Source: Microglena sp. YARC (Eukaryota > Chlorophyta > Chlorophyceae > Chlamydomonadales > Chlamydomonadaceae). Taken from it: 64,000 bases of DNA. How positions within the stretch are numbered: position 1 is the stretch's first letter; every line of letters starts with the position of its first letter. The notes under the pieces were generated by a model. The model saw nothing but the letters and a program-made list of their open reading frames with translations. It was not told the origin of the DNA and did not search any database. The DNA is taken from positions 42,862,397 through 42,926,396 of the forward strand of contig CM039465.1 of NCBI GenBank assembly GCA_022414725.1, written 5' to 3'. The translations under genes were made by a program, and so were the position numbers. This document shows, piece by piece, positions 18,491 to 28,930 of the stretch.

Positions 18491-19929
18491 CAAGGGCCTG
18501 GAGGTTCTGATTTGAAGTCACTATATCATTATAGGCGGATTTCTGGAAATATTCATTCTTACACTGTTGTTATTAAAATATAGAAATAAATACCCTAATC
18601 AATATCTCAACATTTACGCATTTTCATTTTCCATCAGAGACAAAGGGCGTGGAGGTTTTGCTCTGAAGTCACTTCAACTGCATCAATGGATTTCTGAAAA
18701 TGCGAAGCTTTACACTGTTTTATTAAAATATAGAAATAAAATGCCTAAATTAATATCTCAATATGTATGTATGTATGTTACTGTCCAGGGGTAGGCCAAA
18801 TAGGCTAAAGGGACTTGCCCAACCGTATAGGAAGGGCTTAAAAAAGAACAAGCACTGATGAACTGAGCCCCAAACAATCGTTTAAACGACGGGGGCCCTG
18901 AGTTCGTGCTACAGTGATAATTTAATTCTACAATTTTAATCAATCATCATCTCAGCTGGGATGATAATTTAATTGTGCGATTAGGATCGCATTTTTTTAT
19001 AAATTGAATTAAGTATTTCCATCCTTCAAAGGAATCAGGATTCATGACCAGCTTCGTACTGGAGTTTTTATCCACCAATTCAGGTTCAATGTTCATTTTC
19101 TCAAAAAAAAAATTATATCCTCAGCGTATAACGGATATTGTAATATGAAATGCATTTCATCTTCGGCTACTCTTCTACCGTCAACCACCATATCGCAGCA
19201 CCTGCAAATTCTACCAGAACTAGAGGTGCTCCTTTCTGATTCGACATTTAAGTTGTGGGCTCGAAGACGTAGTCTTGCTATGCATTTACTATCATCCCTA
19301 CTGTTTAATAAGTTAGTGTACGTCAATATAAAAAACATTTCCATAGGTGACTGAGGGCGTGGAGGTTGTGCTTTAAAGTCACTTCAACAGTATCGACGGA
19401 TTTCTGAAAATGTGAAGCTTTACACTGTTTTATTAAAATATATAAATAAATGCCTAAATGAATATCTCAATATAAGAAAAACATTTCCATAGGTGACCGA
19501 GGGCGTGGAGGTTGTGCTTTGAATTCACTTCAACAGTATCAATAGATTTCTGAAAATGTGAAGCTTTACACTGTTTTATTAACATATAGAAATAAATGCC
19601 TAAATGAATATCTCAATAATAATAAGAAAATCCATAGGTGACCGAGGATGGGAGGTTGTGCTTTGAATTCACTTCAACAGTATCAATGGATTTCTGAAAT
19701 GTGAATCTTTGCACTGTTTTATTAACATATAGAAATAAATGCCTAAATGAATATCTCAATAAAAAAAACATTTTCATAGGTGACTGAGGGCGTGGAGGTT
19801 CTGCTTTGGAGACACTTCAACAGTATTGAAAGACGTCTGAATATCATTACTCTGTCCGATTAAAATATCGATGGAGTTCTGAATATCTAAGTTAATATCT
19901 CAATATTTACATCATTTCATTTTCCATAG
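18484..19929 (+). repeat. Tandem copies of the cyclophilin exon-2 acceptor
   Basis: A unit of about 145 bp recurs at 18484, 18636, 19345, 19491, 19634 and 19779, and then the true exon 2 at 19930. Each unit starts with text like CCATAGGTGACCGAGGGCGT then GGAGGT, homologous to the last intron bases plus the first 25-30 bases of exon 2 (CCATAGGTGACCAAGGGGAT). It then continues with TTGAAGTCACTTCAACAGTA, TTTCTGAAAATGTGAAGC and AATAAATGCCTAAATGAATA. Most copies keep the AG; the coding homology then breaks down and meets a stop within about ten codons. The second unit is interrupted by LINE-A. Confidence 0.85.
18755..19335 (-). pseudogene. LINE-A, longest copy (RT C-terminus and 3' UTR)
   Basis: Inserted in an acceptor-repeat unit, with TCAATAT on both sides (18757 and 19324). 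On the minus strand a frame from about 19335 has CRCC...AEDEMHFILQYPLY, the zinc-binding tail of LINE reverse transcriptases. It is frameshifted at a run of ten A (+ strand 19103-19112), after which NPDSFEGWKYLIQFIKKC continues in another frame to a TGA. A 3' UTR identical to the other LINE-A copies follows and ends in CATA repeats (+ strand TATGTATG at 18762). 5'-truncated and non-functional. Confidence 0.72.
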
Positions 19930-20175
19930 GTGACCAAGGGGATGGAGGTGTTACACAAGTTGGAGACGCTGCCTACCAAGACAGAGGGCATCTTCGTGAT
20001 GCCTCTTGAGAGGATTGCTATCCTTGCCTCCTATTGGTACCGCGCACATGGCCCCCTCCACCTACACATGGCGGGCACCGAGGAGTGCAAGGCTGACCTA
20101 GAGGATATGAACAGCAGGTTTTCCGTCTTGTCCGGAGAGCTGGAAGTAGCTCGTAAGAAGTGCCTCCCTACCTAG
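19930..20175 (+). CDS. CYP23-type cyclophilin, exon 2 (C-terminus)
   Basis: 82 codons, phase 0, after CCATAG. It completes the cyclophilin fold with GMEVLHKLETLPT, EGIFVMPLERIAILASYWY, matching the CYP23 C-terminal strand order. It then gives a charged helical tail with ECKADLEDMNSRFSVLSGEL and a final KKCLP, as in the plant CYP23 tail (which ends in a similar KCFP). The stop is TAG at 20173-20175. Exons 1 and 2 together give about 246 residues. The tail sequence is repeated many times downstream. Confidence 0.85.
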   Translation: MTKGMEVLHKLETLPTKTEGIFVMPLERIAILASYWYRAHGPLHLHMAGTEECKADLEDMNSRFSVLSGELEVARKKCLPT

Positions 20176-20239
20176 ACCGTTACCTTAACACCACGCCCCA
20201 CCTGGCGTTTTCATTACGCCTGAAATGTTGGGGCCAGCA

Positions 20240-21570
20240 GCCTTGCATCTAGGGGCACTGAGGAGTGCAAGGATGATCTAGAAAATATGAATACCAGGTT
20301 TTCTATCTTGTCTACTGAGTTGCCGCAAGTATGCAAGGAGTGCCTCCCCGGCTGTTGCTACATTTCGCCTAACACAAAAGGGGCAAGCAGCCCAGGATGT
20401 AGGGGTGTTTAGGAGTGCAAGGATGATCTATAGGATATGCACAGCAGGTTCAAAGGTCTTGTCTGATGAGCTTCTGCAAGTCTGTTGCCGCGAGTCCGCA
20501 AGAAGTACCTCCCCCTCTAGGCCGTTTCTACACTACGCCTCACAGAAAAGGGGCCAGCAGCCTAGCATCTGGGGCCACTAAGGAGTGCAAGGATGATCTA
20601 GAAGATATGAATAGCTGGTTTTCTGTCTTGTCTACTGAGTTGCCGCTAGTCTGCAAGGAGTGCCTACCCATCTAGACCGTTGTTACACTACGCCTCACAT
20701 GTAGGGCCCAGCATGCAGGGGCACTTAGGAGTGCAAGGATGGTGTAGAGGATATTAACAGCAGGTTTTCTGTCTTGTCTGATGAGTTGCCGCAAGTCTGC
20801 AAGGAGAGCCTCCCTGACTACGCAGTTGCTACACAGCGCCTGACACAAAAAGGGCCAGCAGTCCAGCATGCAGGGGCACTTCAGAGTGCAAGGATGGTGT
20901 AGAGGATATAAACAGCTGTTTTTCCGTCTTGTCCAGAGAGCTGGAACTAGTTCGCTAGGAGTGCCTCCCCAGCTAGACTGTTGCTACACCACGCCTAACA
21001 GAAAAGGGCCAAATCATTTTGTGCGATGAGCAGCAGCAAGTCCACAAGAAGTGCCTCCCTAACAAGACCGTTGCTACACCAAGCCGTGCCCACGGCCCCC
21101 TCCACCTACACGTGGCGGGCACCGAGGAGTGCAAGCCTGACCTAGAGGATATGAACAGCAGGTCTTCCGTCTTGTCCGGAGAGCTGGAAGTAGCTTGTAA
21201 GAATTGCCTCCCTTACTAGACCGTTGCTACACCACGCCTCAAAGAAAAGGGGCCTGCAGATTCTATACGTAGGGGATATGGAGTGCAAGGCTGGTGTAGA
21301 GGATATGAATAGCAGGTTCACTGTCTTGTCTGATGAGCTTCTGCAAGTCTGTTGCCGCAAGTCCGCAAGAAGTGCCTCTCTAGCTAGACTGTTGCTTCTC
21401 TACGCCTAACAGAAAAGGGCCAAATCATTTTATGCGATGAGCAGCAGCATGTCCACAAGACGTGCCTCCCTAACTAGGCCGTTGCTACACTACGCCTAAC
21501 AGAAAAGGGCCCAATCATTTTGTCTCGTGAGCAGAAGCAAGTCCACAAGAAGTGCCTCCCTAACTAGACC
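20240..21570 (+). repeat. Array of decayed copies of the cyclophilin last exon and 3' UTR
   Basis: Units of about 150 bp contain GAGTGCAAGGATGATCTAGA then GGATATGAA.AGCAGGTTTT, GTCTTGTCTGATGAGTTGCC, GCAAGGAGTGCCTCCC and the 3' UTR phrase CGTTGCTACACYACGCC with AACAGAAAAGGGCC. Copies start near 20256, 20408, 20575, 20726, 20878, 21013 (partial), 21119, 21275, 21436 (partial) and 21523 (partial). The 20575 and 21119 copies keep an open tail-like frame, and the 21119 copy also retains GCCCACGGCCCCCTCCACCT upstream, so it is the most complete. Confidence 0.85.
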
Positions 21571-21659
21571 GTTGTGATTTGCTGGTTTTATGTCACGTAT
21601 CTCCTCTCTCTGCGTCCCGAGACGCAACCAATTTTCTTGCGTCCTGCAGCTAAGACATA

Positions 21660-22290
21660 AAAATAAAAAAACGCTCAATTGAGTGGGGCCTCCCGTTACT
21701 TCTTCCAGCAGCTTGGAAAACACTAAAACATTGTTTAAAAACTAAAAAACTAAAGCGCTAAATCGTGTTGGGGCGTCCCCCTCAGGGTACTACATTTTAT
21801 CAAATAGGTCAGCGCTTAAAGGGCACAAGCGTCAAATTTCTCAGCGCTTTGTTGTGCAAAAAGCGCAAAAACTGCGCGCTGTGCCCACAGGGGGTTGAAA
21901 AACTGTGCAAAACGCGCAGTGGGGCTCAAAAAGCGTGCGGGTAAACACGTTGCCGCGCGCGCTTTGTAGTACCCTGGTCCCCTTACTTCTTCAAGCAGCT
22001 TTGAAAACCCTAAAACATTGGGGGGAAAAAACATAAACTGGATCGGACTGAAGCTCTAGATCACTAACTCCCGTTATTTGTTCATGCAGCTTTTATAACA
22101 CTAGAACGTAAGAAATAAATACATAAACTGAAGCTCTAAATCACCAAATCGCTGACACAACCCCCAAAACACTTGAGCCCTAAAAAATACCAAACCCTGT
22201 ACCCTAAAATGCAGTTGGAGATCCGACCGTTTGGCATGCCTTCACGTTGGGCCTCCCGTTACTTCTTCCAACAGCTTCGACAAGAAGGGC
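21660..22290. repeat. Four diverged copies of GGGGCCTCCCGTTACTTCTT unit
   Basis: Phrase CTCCCGTTACTTCTTCCAGC followed by AGCTT..AAACACTAAAACATT and ACTAAA-rich text occurs near 21689, 21982, 22067 and 22251. The second is split by the hAT-like MITE. Confidence 0.75.
21783..21976 (-). mobile_element. hAT-like MITE M1, copy 1 (most intact)
   Basis: 194 bp with perfect 12-bp terminal inverted repeats CAGGGTACTACA / TGTAGTACCCTG. The 8-bp flanks are GTCCCCCT and GTCCCCTT, a target duplication with one difference. The neighbouring tandem copies of the host repeat (for example 21689) show the uninterrupted site. The interior is rich in GCGC and AAGCGC palindromes and non-coding. CAGGG ends and 8-bp duplications are typical of hAT transposons, so it is probably mobilised by a hAT transposase elsewhere. 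Confidence 0.82.
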
Positions 22291-22300
22291 AAGTGCATTG

Positions 22301-22850
22301 GTACGGCATAAACGTGTACAACAGGTAAGGCGGTACAGATGTGAATACGAGACCAGGGGCATGTGCATTGGTATGGCATAAACGTGTACAACAGGTAAGG
22401 CGGTACAGATGTGAATACGGGACCAGGGGCGTGTGCACTTGTATGGCGTAAACGTGTACAACATGTAAGGCGGTACAGATGTGAATATGGGACCAGGGGT
22501 GTGTGCACTTGTATGGCGTAAACGTGTACAACAGGTAGGGCAGTACAGATGTGAATACGGGACCAGGGGCAAGTGCATTGGTATGGCACAAACGTGTACA
22601 ACAGGGGAGGCGGTACGGACGTGAATACGGGACCAGGGGTGTGTGCATTTGTATGGCGTAAACGTGTACAACAGGGGAGGCGGTACATATGTGAATACGG
22701 GACCAGGTGTGTGTGCACTTGTATGGCGTAAACGTGTACAACAGGGGAGGCAGTACATATGTGAATACTGGACCAGGGGTGTGTGCTCTTGTATGGCGTA
22801 AACGTGTACAACAGGTGAGGCGGTACAGATGTGAATACGGGACCCAGGGA
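22301..22850. repeat. 70-bp minisatellite, 8 copies
   Basis: Unit ACAGGTAAGGCGGTACAGAT then GTGAATACGGGACCAGGGGC, TGTGCACTTGTATGGCGTAA and ACGTGTACA, at 22321 and every exact 70 bp to 22811. No length change, only substitutions. Long open frames on the minus strand are repeat artefacts. Confidence 0.95.
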
Positions 22851-22860
22851 GCCTAAAAAT

Positions 22861-23094
22861 AGAAACCCTAGACCACCACCACTACAACACAGCCACCCAC
22901 CCAAACAATCCCCAACACATCCAATACATCCCAACACATCCCAATACATCCCAATACATCCAACACAACACAACCCCCCAATCTTATCCCACCCCCACCT
23001 GACCCCCCCCACCCTCACCATCACACCGTATACCAACACAAAAAACAAAACACACCACACCACATACCAACCGAGCTTAACATAACAATACAGA
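22861..23094. repeat. C/A-rich low-complexity DNA
   Basis: CATCCAATACATCCCAACAC repeats, then CCCCACCCTCACC. It grades into the AACCC satellite. No gene. Confidence 0.7.
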
Positions 23095-24835
23095 AAACAC
23101 AGCCCAACACATACCATATCCCAACCCAACCCAACCCAACCCATCCAACCCAACCCAACCCAACCCAACCCAACAAAAATCAACCCAACCCAAACCCAAC
23201 CCTATCAACCCAACCCAACCCAAACCCAACCCAACCCAACCCAAACCCAACCCAACCCAACCCAACCCAACCCAAACCCAACCCAACCCAAACCCAACCC
23301 AAATCAACCAACCCAAAAATCAACCCAACCCAACCCAACCCAACCCAACCCAACCCAACCCAACCCAACCAACCCAACCTACCCAACCCAAACCAACCCA
23401 ACCCAACCAACCCAACCCAACCCAACCCAACCTAACCCAACCCAAATCCCAACCCAACCCATACCAACCCAACCCAACCCAACCAAATCAACCCAACCCA
23501 ACCCAACCCACCCCTACCCAACCCAACCCAAACCCAACCCAGACCCAACCCAACCCAACCCAACCCAACCCAACCCCAACCCAACCCAACCCAACCCAAC
23601 CCCAGCCCAGCCCAACCCAACCCAAATCAACTCAACCCAACCCAACCCAAATCAACCCAACCCAACCTAAATCAACCCAACCCAACCCAACCCAACCCAA
23701 CCCAACCCAACCCAACCCAAATCAACCCAACCCAACCCAACCCAACCCAACCCAACCCAACCCAACCCAACCCAAAATCAACCCAACCCAACCCAACCCA
23801 ACCCAACCCAACCCACCCATCCCAACCCAACCCAACCCAAATCAACCCAACCCAACCCAACCCGACCAAACCCAAACCCAACCCAACCCAACCCAAATCA
23901 ACCCAAATCAACCCAACCCAACCCAACTCAACCCAACCCAACCAACCCAACCCAACCCAACCTAACCCAACCCAACCTAACCCAACCCAACCCAACCCAA
24001 ATCAACCCAACCCAAATCAACCGAACCCAACCAACCCAACCAACCCAACCCAACCCAACCCAACCCAACCCAAATCACCAAACCCAACCCAACCCGAATC
24101 AACCCAACCCAACCCAACCCAACCTAACCCAACCCAAATCAACCCAACCCAACTCAACCCAACCCAACCCAACCCAACCAACCAACCCAACCCAACCCCA
24201 ACCCAAACCCAACCCAACCCAACCCAAATCAACCCAACCCAAAACAACCCAACCCAACCCAACCCAACCCAACCCAACCCAACCCAACTCAACCCAACCC
24301 AACCCAACCCCAAGCCAGACCAACCCAACCCAACCCAACCCAAACCCAACCCAACCATACCCAACCCAACCCAACCCAAATCAACACAACACAACACAAA
24401 CACAACACAACACAAACACAACAAAACACAACACAACCCAGCCCAACCCAACCCAAATCAACTCAACCCAACCCCAATCAACCCAACCCAACCTAAATCA
24501 AACCCAACCCAACCCCAACCCAACCCAACCCAACCCAAATCAACCGAACCCAACCCAACCCAAACCAACCCAACCCAACCCAAATCAACCTAACCCAAAT
24601 CAACCCAACCCACCCAACCCAACCCAACCCAACCCAACCAACCCAACCCAACCCAACCCAAATCAACCCAACCCAAATCAACCCAACCCAACCCAACCCA
24701 AATCAAACCCAAATCAACCCAACCCAAATCAACCCAACCCAACCCAACCCAACCCAACCCAACCCAACCCAACCCAACCCAACCCAACCCAACCTAACCC
24801 TACCCAACCCAACCCACCCACACCTTATCCCAACC
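23095..24835. repeat. (AACCC)n satellite, 1.7 kb
   Basis: Nearly uninterrupted AACCC pentamers with AAATC and AACC variants about every 20-60 bp. The minus strand is GGGTT throughout and so has very high G-quadruplex potential. It resembles telomeric repeats in base composition but is not the green-plant TTTAGGG or TTTTAGGG. A microsatellite is the simplest reading. Translations as WVGLG repeats are artefacts. Confidence 0.95.
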
Positions 24836-24899
24836 CATCACAAACCAAATCCCAACCCATCACAAACCAAATCCCAACCCATCACAAGCCAAATCATAA

Positions 24900-25335
24900 A
24901 TTCGCAAGGAGAACTCAGTGGCCTCCCCCCTGCCACCCAAACCATGCCAAACTAAACCGGATCTTAAATCCCTAGGGAGAATTCATTGGCTCCCCACCTT
25001 ATCCCCAGGGAGAATTCAGTGGCGCCCCCTATGGAGGAAGTCCTCAGCCCTCTGCTGAACTCCAAGGTGGTGACAAGTGAGCGTAGTGTAAAACTGCCTA
25101 CAAATGAACTCTCCAATCACCACCCACCACCGCCACTAGCATCACCACAAACAGCACAATCCCCCCACCTTATCCCCAGGGAGAATTCAGTCGCCTCCCC
25201 CCTGCCCCCCACCCAAACCAACCCAAACCAACCCAACCAAACTAAACCAAATCAAACCGATTCCCAGGGAGAACTCAGTGGCCTCCCCTCCGCCACCCAA
25301 CCCAAGCCAAACTAAACCAAATTCCCAATCCCCAG
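24900..25335 (+). repeat. Upstream copies of the acceptor edge of exon 25336
   Basis: CCCCAGGGAGAATTCAGTGG or close variants occur at about 24905, 24976, 25008, 25177 and 25263, before the copy at 25331 that opens the putative exon. The 25008 copy is long and continues through ATGGAGGAAGTCCTCAGCCC to GGTGGTGACAAG (25075) before diverging. Spacers are CCCACC/AACC-rich. Confidence 0.75.
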
Positions 25336-25509
25336 GGAGAATTCAGTGGCGTCCCCAATGGAGGAAGTCCTCAGCCCTCTGCTGAACCCCAAGGTGGTGA
25401 CAAGGGAGCGCAGTGTTAAACTCCCGTCAATGCACTCTTCATCATATGCACCTGGTGGCCTCTGTGGGGAGGGGCCATGGACGATACCAGGATATGGCAG
25501 TTCGAACAG
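25336..25509 (+). CDS. Putative exon of an unrecognised gene
   Basis: Flanked by CCCCAG and GTATGG. It is open in one frame (58 codons, one leading and two trailing bases). Translation includes ENSVASPMEEVLSPLLNPK, VVTRERSVKLP and GEGPWTIPGYGSSN. I do not recognise it. It is supported by the splice borders and by the same edge-copy architecture as the proven exons of the NDUFV1 and MYB genes: five copies of its acceptor edge upstream and eight of its donor edge downstream. Only a transcript would settle it. Confidence 0.4.
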
Positions 25510-25534
25510 GTATGGAGGGGAGGGGGCGGCGGGG

Positions 25535-26560
25535 GAGGGAGGATCATGGCATCTGTGGGGAGGGGCCATGGACGATACCAGGATGTTGCTGTTCGGACAG
25601 GTATGGAGGGAGGGGGGGCGGGAGGGAGGGAGGGAGGGATCATGGCATCTGTGGGGAGGGGCCATGGACGATACCAGGATGTTGCAGTTCGGACAGGTAT
25701 GGAGAGATGGAGGCAGGGAGAGATGGAGGGAGGGGTATAAATGTGGGTGGGTTCATGGACGGATGGATGAATGTGGATGGATGGATCCATGGATGAATGG
25801 ATGGATCATGGCATCTGTGGGGAGGGGCCATGAATGATACCAGGATATTGCAGTTCATACAGGCATGGAGGGAGAGAGGAGGGGATGGATGGGTGGATAT
25901 ATGGATATGTAGGAGGATATAAGGATATACATGTGGATAGATGGATGGATAGAGGTATTGAGGGAGGGAGGATGGATGAAAGAATGGATGAATCATGGCA
26001 TCTGTGGGGAGGGGCCATGAATGATTCCAGGATGTGGCAGTTCGGACAGGTATGGAGGGAAGGAGGGGAGGAAGGTATGGAGGGAGGGGTGGATGGATGG
26101 AAGGATGGATGGATTGGTGGATAGGTAGATGGATGGATGGGTTGATGGACGGATGGAGAGAGGTATGGAGAGAGGATGGAGGGATGTAGGGATGAATCAT
26201 GGCATCTGTGGGGAGGGGCCATGGACGATTCCAGGATGTTGCCGTTCCGACAGGTATGGAGTGAGGGAGGGAGGGAGGGATGGATGGATGGGGGGAGGAA
26301 TCTTGGCATCTGTGGGGAGGGGCCATGAACGATACCAGGATGTTGCCGTTCGGACAGGTATAGAGCGAGGGAGGGAGGGAGGGATGGAGGGGAGGGATGG
26401 CATCTGTGGGGAGGGCCATGAACGATACCAGGATGTTGCCGTTCGGGACAGGTATGGAGCGAGGGAGGGAGAGGCATGGAGGGAAGGATGGCATTGTGGG
26501 GAGGGGCCTTAAACGATACAAAGATGTTGCAGTTTCGGACAGTAGGGAGGGAGGATGGAT
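25535..26560 (+). repeat. Downstream copies of the donor edge of exon 25336
   Basis: A core of about 65 bp, CATGGCATCTGTGGGGAGGG then GCCATGGACGATACCAGGAT, GTTGCAGTTCGGACAG and GTATGGAGG, recurs with donor positions near 25597, 25696, 25862, 26055, 26251, 26358, 26451 and 26539. Variable GGAT and GGGA microsatellite stretches separate copies. The core matches the last 55 bp of the putative exon plus its donor. The GT is kept in most copies but lost at 25862 (GCATGG). Confidence 0.8.
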
Positions 26561-26689
26561 GGATGGATGGATTGGGTGGGTGGGCACAGCGGACAGGTGT
26601 GTAGGACAGAGATATTGTATGTAGATGTGGAGGTGTGGAGGTTTAAATGAAGTGCCAAGCTATGTAGGACTTTAGGTATGTAGGTGTAG

Positions 26690-27665
26690 GTGGCAACCCA
26701 CCGGCACACCCATTCACTCACACCCTCCCACCTACCCCCCAGCCACTCACCAACCCACACACCACATCTCCATGTACATGTATATCCTATATGTGTGACG
26801 CCACCCACCAACCCACACATACACTCACTCACACACTCACTCACTCACTCACTCACTCACACACTCACTCACTCACTCACTCACGCACTCACGCACTCAC
26901 TCACTCACTCACTCACGCACTCACTCACTCACTCACTCACCGACACTCACTCACTCACTCACTCACTCACATCACTCACTCACTCACACACTCACACACC
27001 ACACTCACACACTCACTCATCACACTCACTCACTCACTCACTCACTCACTCACACACTCACTCACTCACTTCACATCTCACTCACAACACTCACTCACTC
27101 ACCACTCACTCACTCACTCAGCTTAGTCAATCTCACTCACTCACTCACTCACTCTCACTCACTCACTCACTTACTCTCGCTCACTCACTCACCGCTCACT
27201 CACCCCACTCACATTAGTCAATCACACACACACTCACTCACTCACTCACTCACTCACTCCACTCACTGCCACACTCACTCACTCACTCACTCAATCACAC
27301 TCACTCACTCACTCACTCACACTCACTCACACACGTCACACACTCACTCACTCACTCACTCATCACTCACTCACTCACACTCACTCACTCACTTCACTCA
27401 CGTCAATCACTCACCAATCATCACTCACCTCACTCACTCACTTACACTCACTCACACGCTCGTCACTCACTTCACTCACGTCACTACACAATCACTCACT
27501 AATAAGCACGCTCACTATACTCACTCACTCACTCACACACTCCTCACTCACTCACTCACGTCACTCACTCACTCAGCTCAATCACACACACTCACTCATC
27601 ACTACTCACTCACTCACTCACTCACTCACTTAGCTCACTCACTCACTTTCACTCTCTTAGTCACT
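26690..27665. repeat. (ACTC)n microsatellite, about 0.9 kb
   Basis: CACC-rich start, then ACTC tetramers from about 26820 with many small indels. All frames are open on + in places (Thr/His/Ser/Leu runs), which has no coding meaning. Confidence 0.95.
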
Positions 27666-28140
27666 CATCAGATAATCGGTTTACACTGTTTTAACCAGCG
27701 GTCCAGCCACGATACAGAGGCTCAAGCAAAGAAAAATAAAAATGTCAATGTAGCTAAAGAATTTGTCAAGCGTAGTGTCCACATCAATAGGGTGCGCGCA
27801 ATAACTATGCTCGGGTGTCTGGTCACAGGCATCACGACGCTTTGACTGAGGCGCCGCCCCGTCAGACCCGTTCTAAAGCTCATCAATCAATTCCAATGTC
27901 TAGGAACAAGTGTGGCAAGCAGTATCAATATATTTAAAGGGGCAATGTTCGTAACGCACTCTATAACTAAGTCCAGGCCTTGGGGGTTGGCCAGGAAGAA
28001 GAACAAGCAAAACAAGGCATGAGGAACAAAGACATGCAAAACAACAACAAATCTAACTCATTCAAGCATCTAAATTCCTCAGAATCAGTATCGTCTGTTC
28101 TAGTCTATTTCTACCCATGTCGTTGAAATTCAACACCTGG
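27666..28140. other. Non-coding, no recognised feature
   Basis: Ordinary mixed composition between two ACTC arrays. I see no exon, RNA or element ends. Confidence 0.5.
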
Positions 28141-28605
28141 AAGGTCAGAGTGAAGCCACCCACCAACCCACTACACTCACTACATCAATCGTCACTCACT
28201 CACTCCTCATCACTCACTCATCACACGAACTGCCTCACTCACTTAGGTCAATCACTCACACACTCACTCACTCAACGTCACTCCTCACATCACTTAGTCA
28301 ATCAATCAATCAGATCAACGATCAATCATCAAATCAATCATCAATCAATCAATCAAGTCAATCACTCACGTCACTCACAGTACTCACTTTTCACTCACTC
28401 ACTCACGGTCACATTCCACCTCTCACAATTCACCCACTCCAGCACACATCACTCACCCTCCCACTCTCCCACCCCCCCCACCCCCATGGACCCCCGACCC
28501 CACCCCCACCCCCCAGCACCCACACACACAGTTTTACAGTGCACACACACACACACACCACACTTGCTGATGCTTCACTCACTCACCCACCTACTCATCT
28601 CCCTG
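28141..28605. repeat. Degenerate ACTC/AATC microsatellite, CCCCACC and ACACAC runs
   Basis: Irregular ACTCACTC, ATCAATCAATC and CACACACA blocks. A frame through it is an artefact. CTCCCTGCACAGGTATGTTC at 28599 looks like adjacent acceptor and donor and may be an exon-edge remnant. Confidence 0.75.
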
Positions 28606-28730
28606 CACAGGTATGTTCTAAATACCTAGTTGAAAGCACACGGCCATCTAGGATGACCCGTGATTTGTGAGGCGACATTTTGAAAGGTGTGACTGATAAT
28701 TTTCTTTACAGTAGGAGTTTTTGCCTGAAA

Positions 28731-28930
28731 GAGCTTTCGAGCGAATCAGAAATTGTCTAGTGGTATACCAAATCGCTTTGAGGATGCAGGGTGCGGGGGT
28801 TGATTCCCCTACGGTCGCCCTGAGGTTGCAGGTCGTTGTCAACGGTGAAGTTGGTGGCTTGTCCAGTTGAGGTAGAGGACGTTCTACACGTACGAGCGGG
28901 TTCCGTAATACCAATGCCGCATCAGGCGTC
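28731..28930 (+). mobile_element. tRNA-derived SINE, copy 1
   Basis: The head (28741-28820) resembles a tRNA: GTCTAGTGGTATACC as D-arm/A box and GGGGGTTGATTCCCCT as T-arm/B box, about 40 bases apart. The body continues GTTGCAGGTCGTTGTCAACG, TGGTGGCTTGTCCAGTTGAG and ends near AATACCAATGCCGCATCAGG. Matches 37028-37215 along its whole length on the opposite strand and 29872-30000 in the body. A Pol III-type internal promoter is inferred from the two boxes. Confidence 0.8.

Larger units (their letters stand above)
16174..19929 (+). other. Cyclophilin intron 1 (3.76 kb)
   Basis: Spans the donor GTACAG at 16174 and the acceptor CCATAG ending at 19929. It is packed with repeats: three copies of a 170-bp unit, two copies of repeat family G, an 88-bp array, a LINE-A insertion and an array of copies of its own acceptor. 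No other gene is visible inside it. Confidence 0.8.

Noticed and set aside
22204..24787. Minus-strand frames with WVGLG and SxxCTRLRHT repeats
   Set aside because: They come from the AACCC satellite and the 70-bp minisatellite.
23095..24835. Telomere or interstitial telomere
   Set aside because: AACCC is not a known green-lineage telomere repeat, the array has coding DNA on both sides, and similar pentamer/tetramer arrays are common in the window.
25416..26587. Minus-strand proline/serine/histidine-rich protein of 315 codons
   Set aside because: It is the complement of the donor-edge array and GGAT microsatellites. The splice borders and edge pattern support the plus strand.
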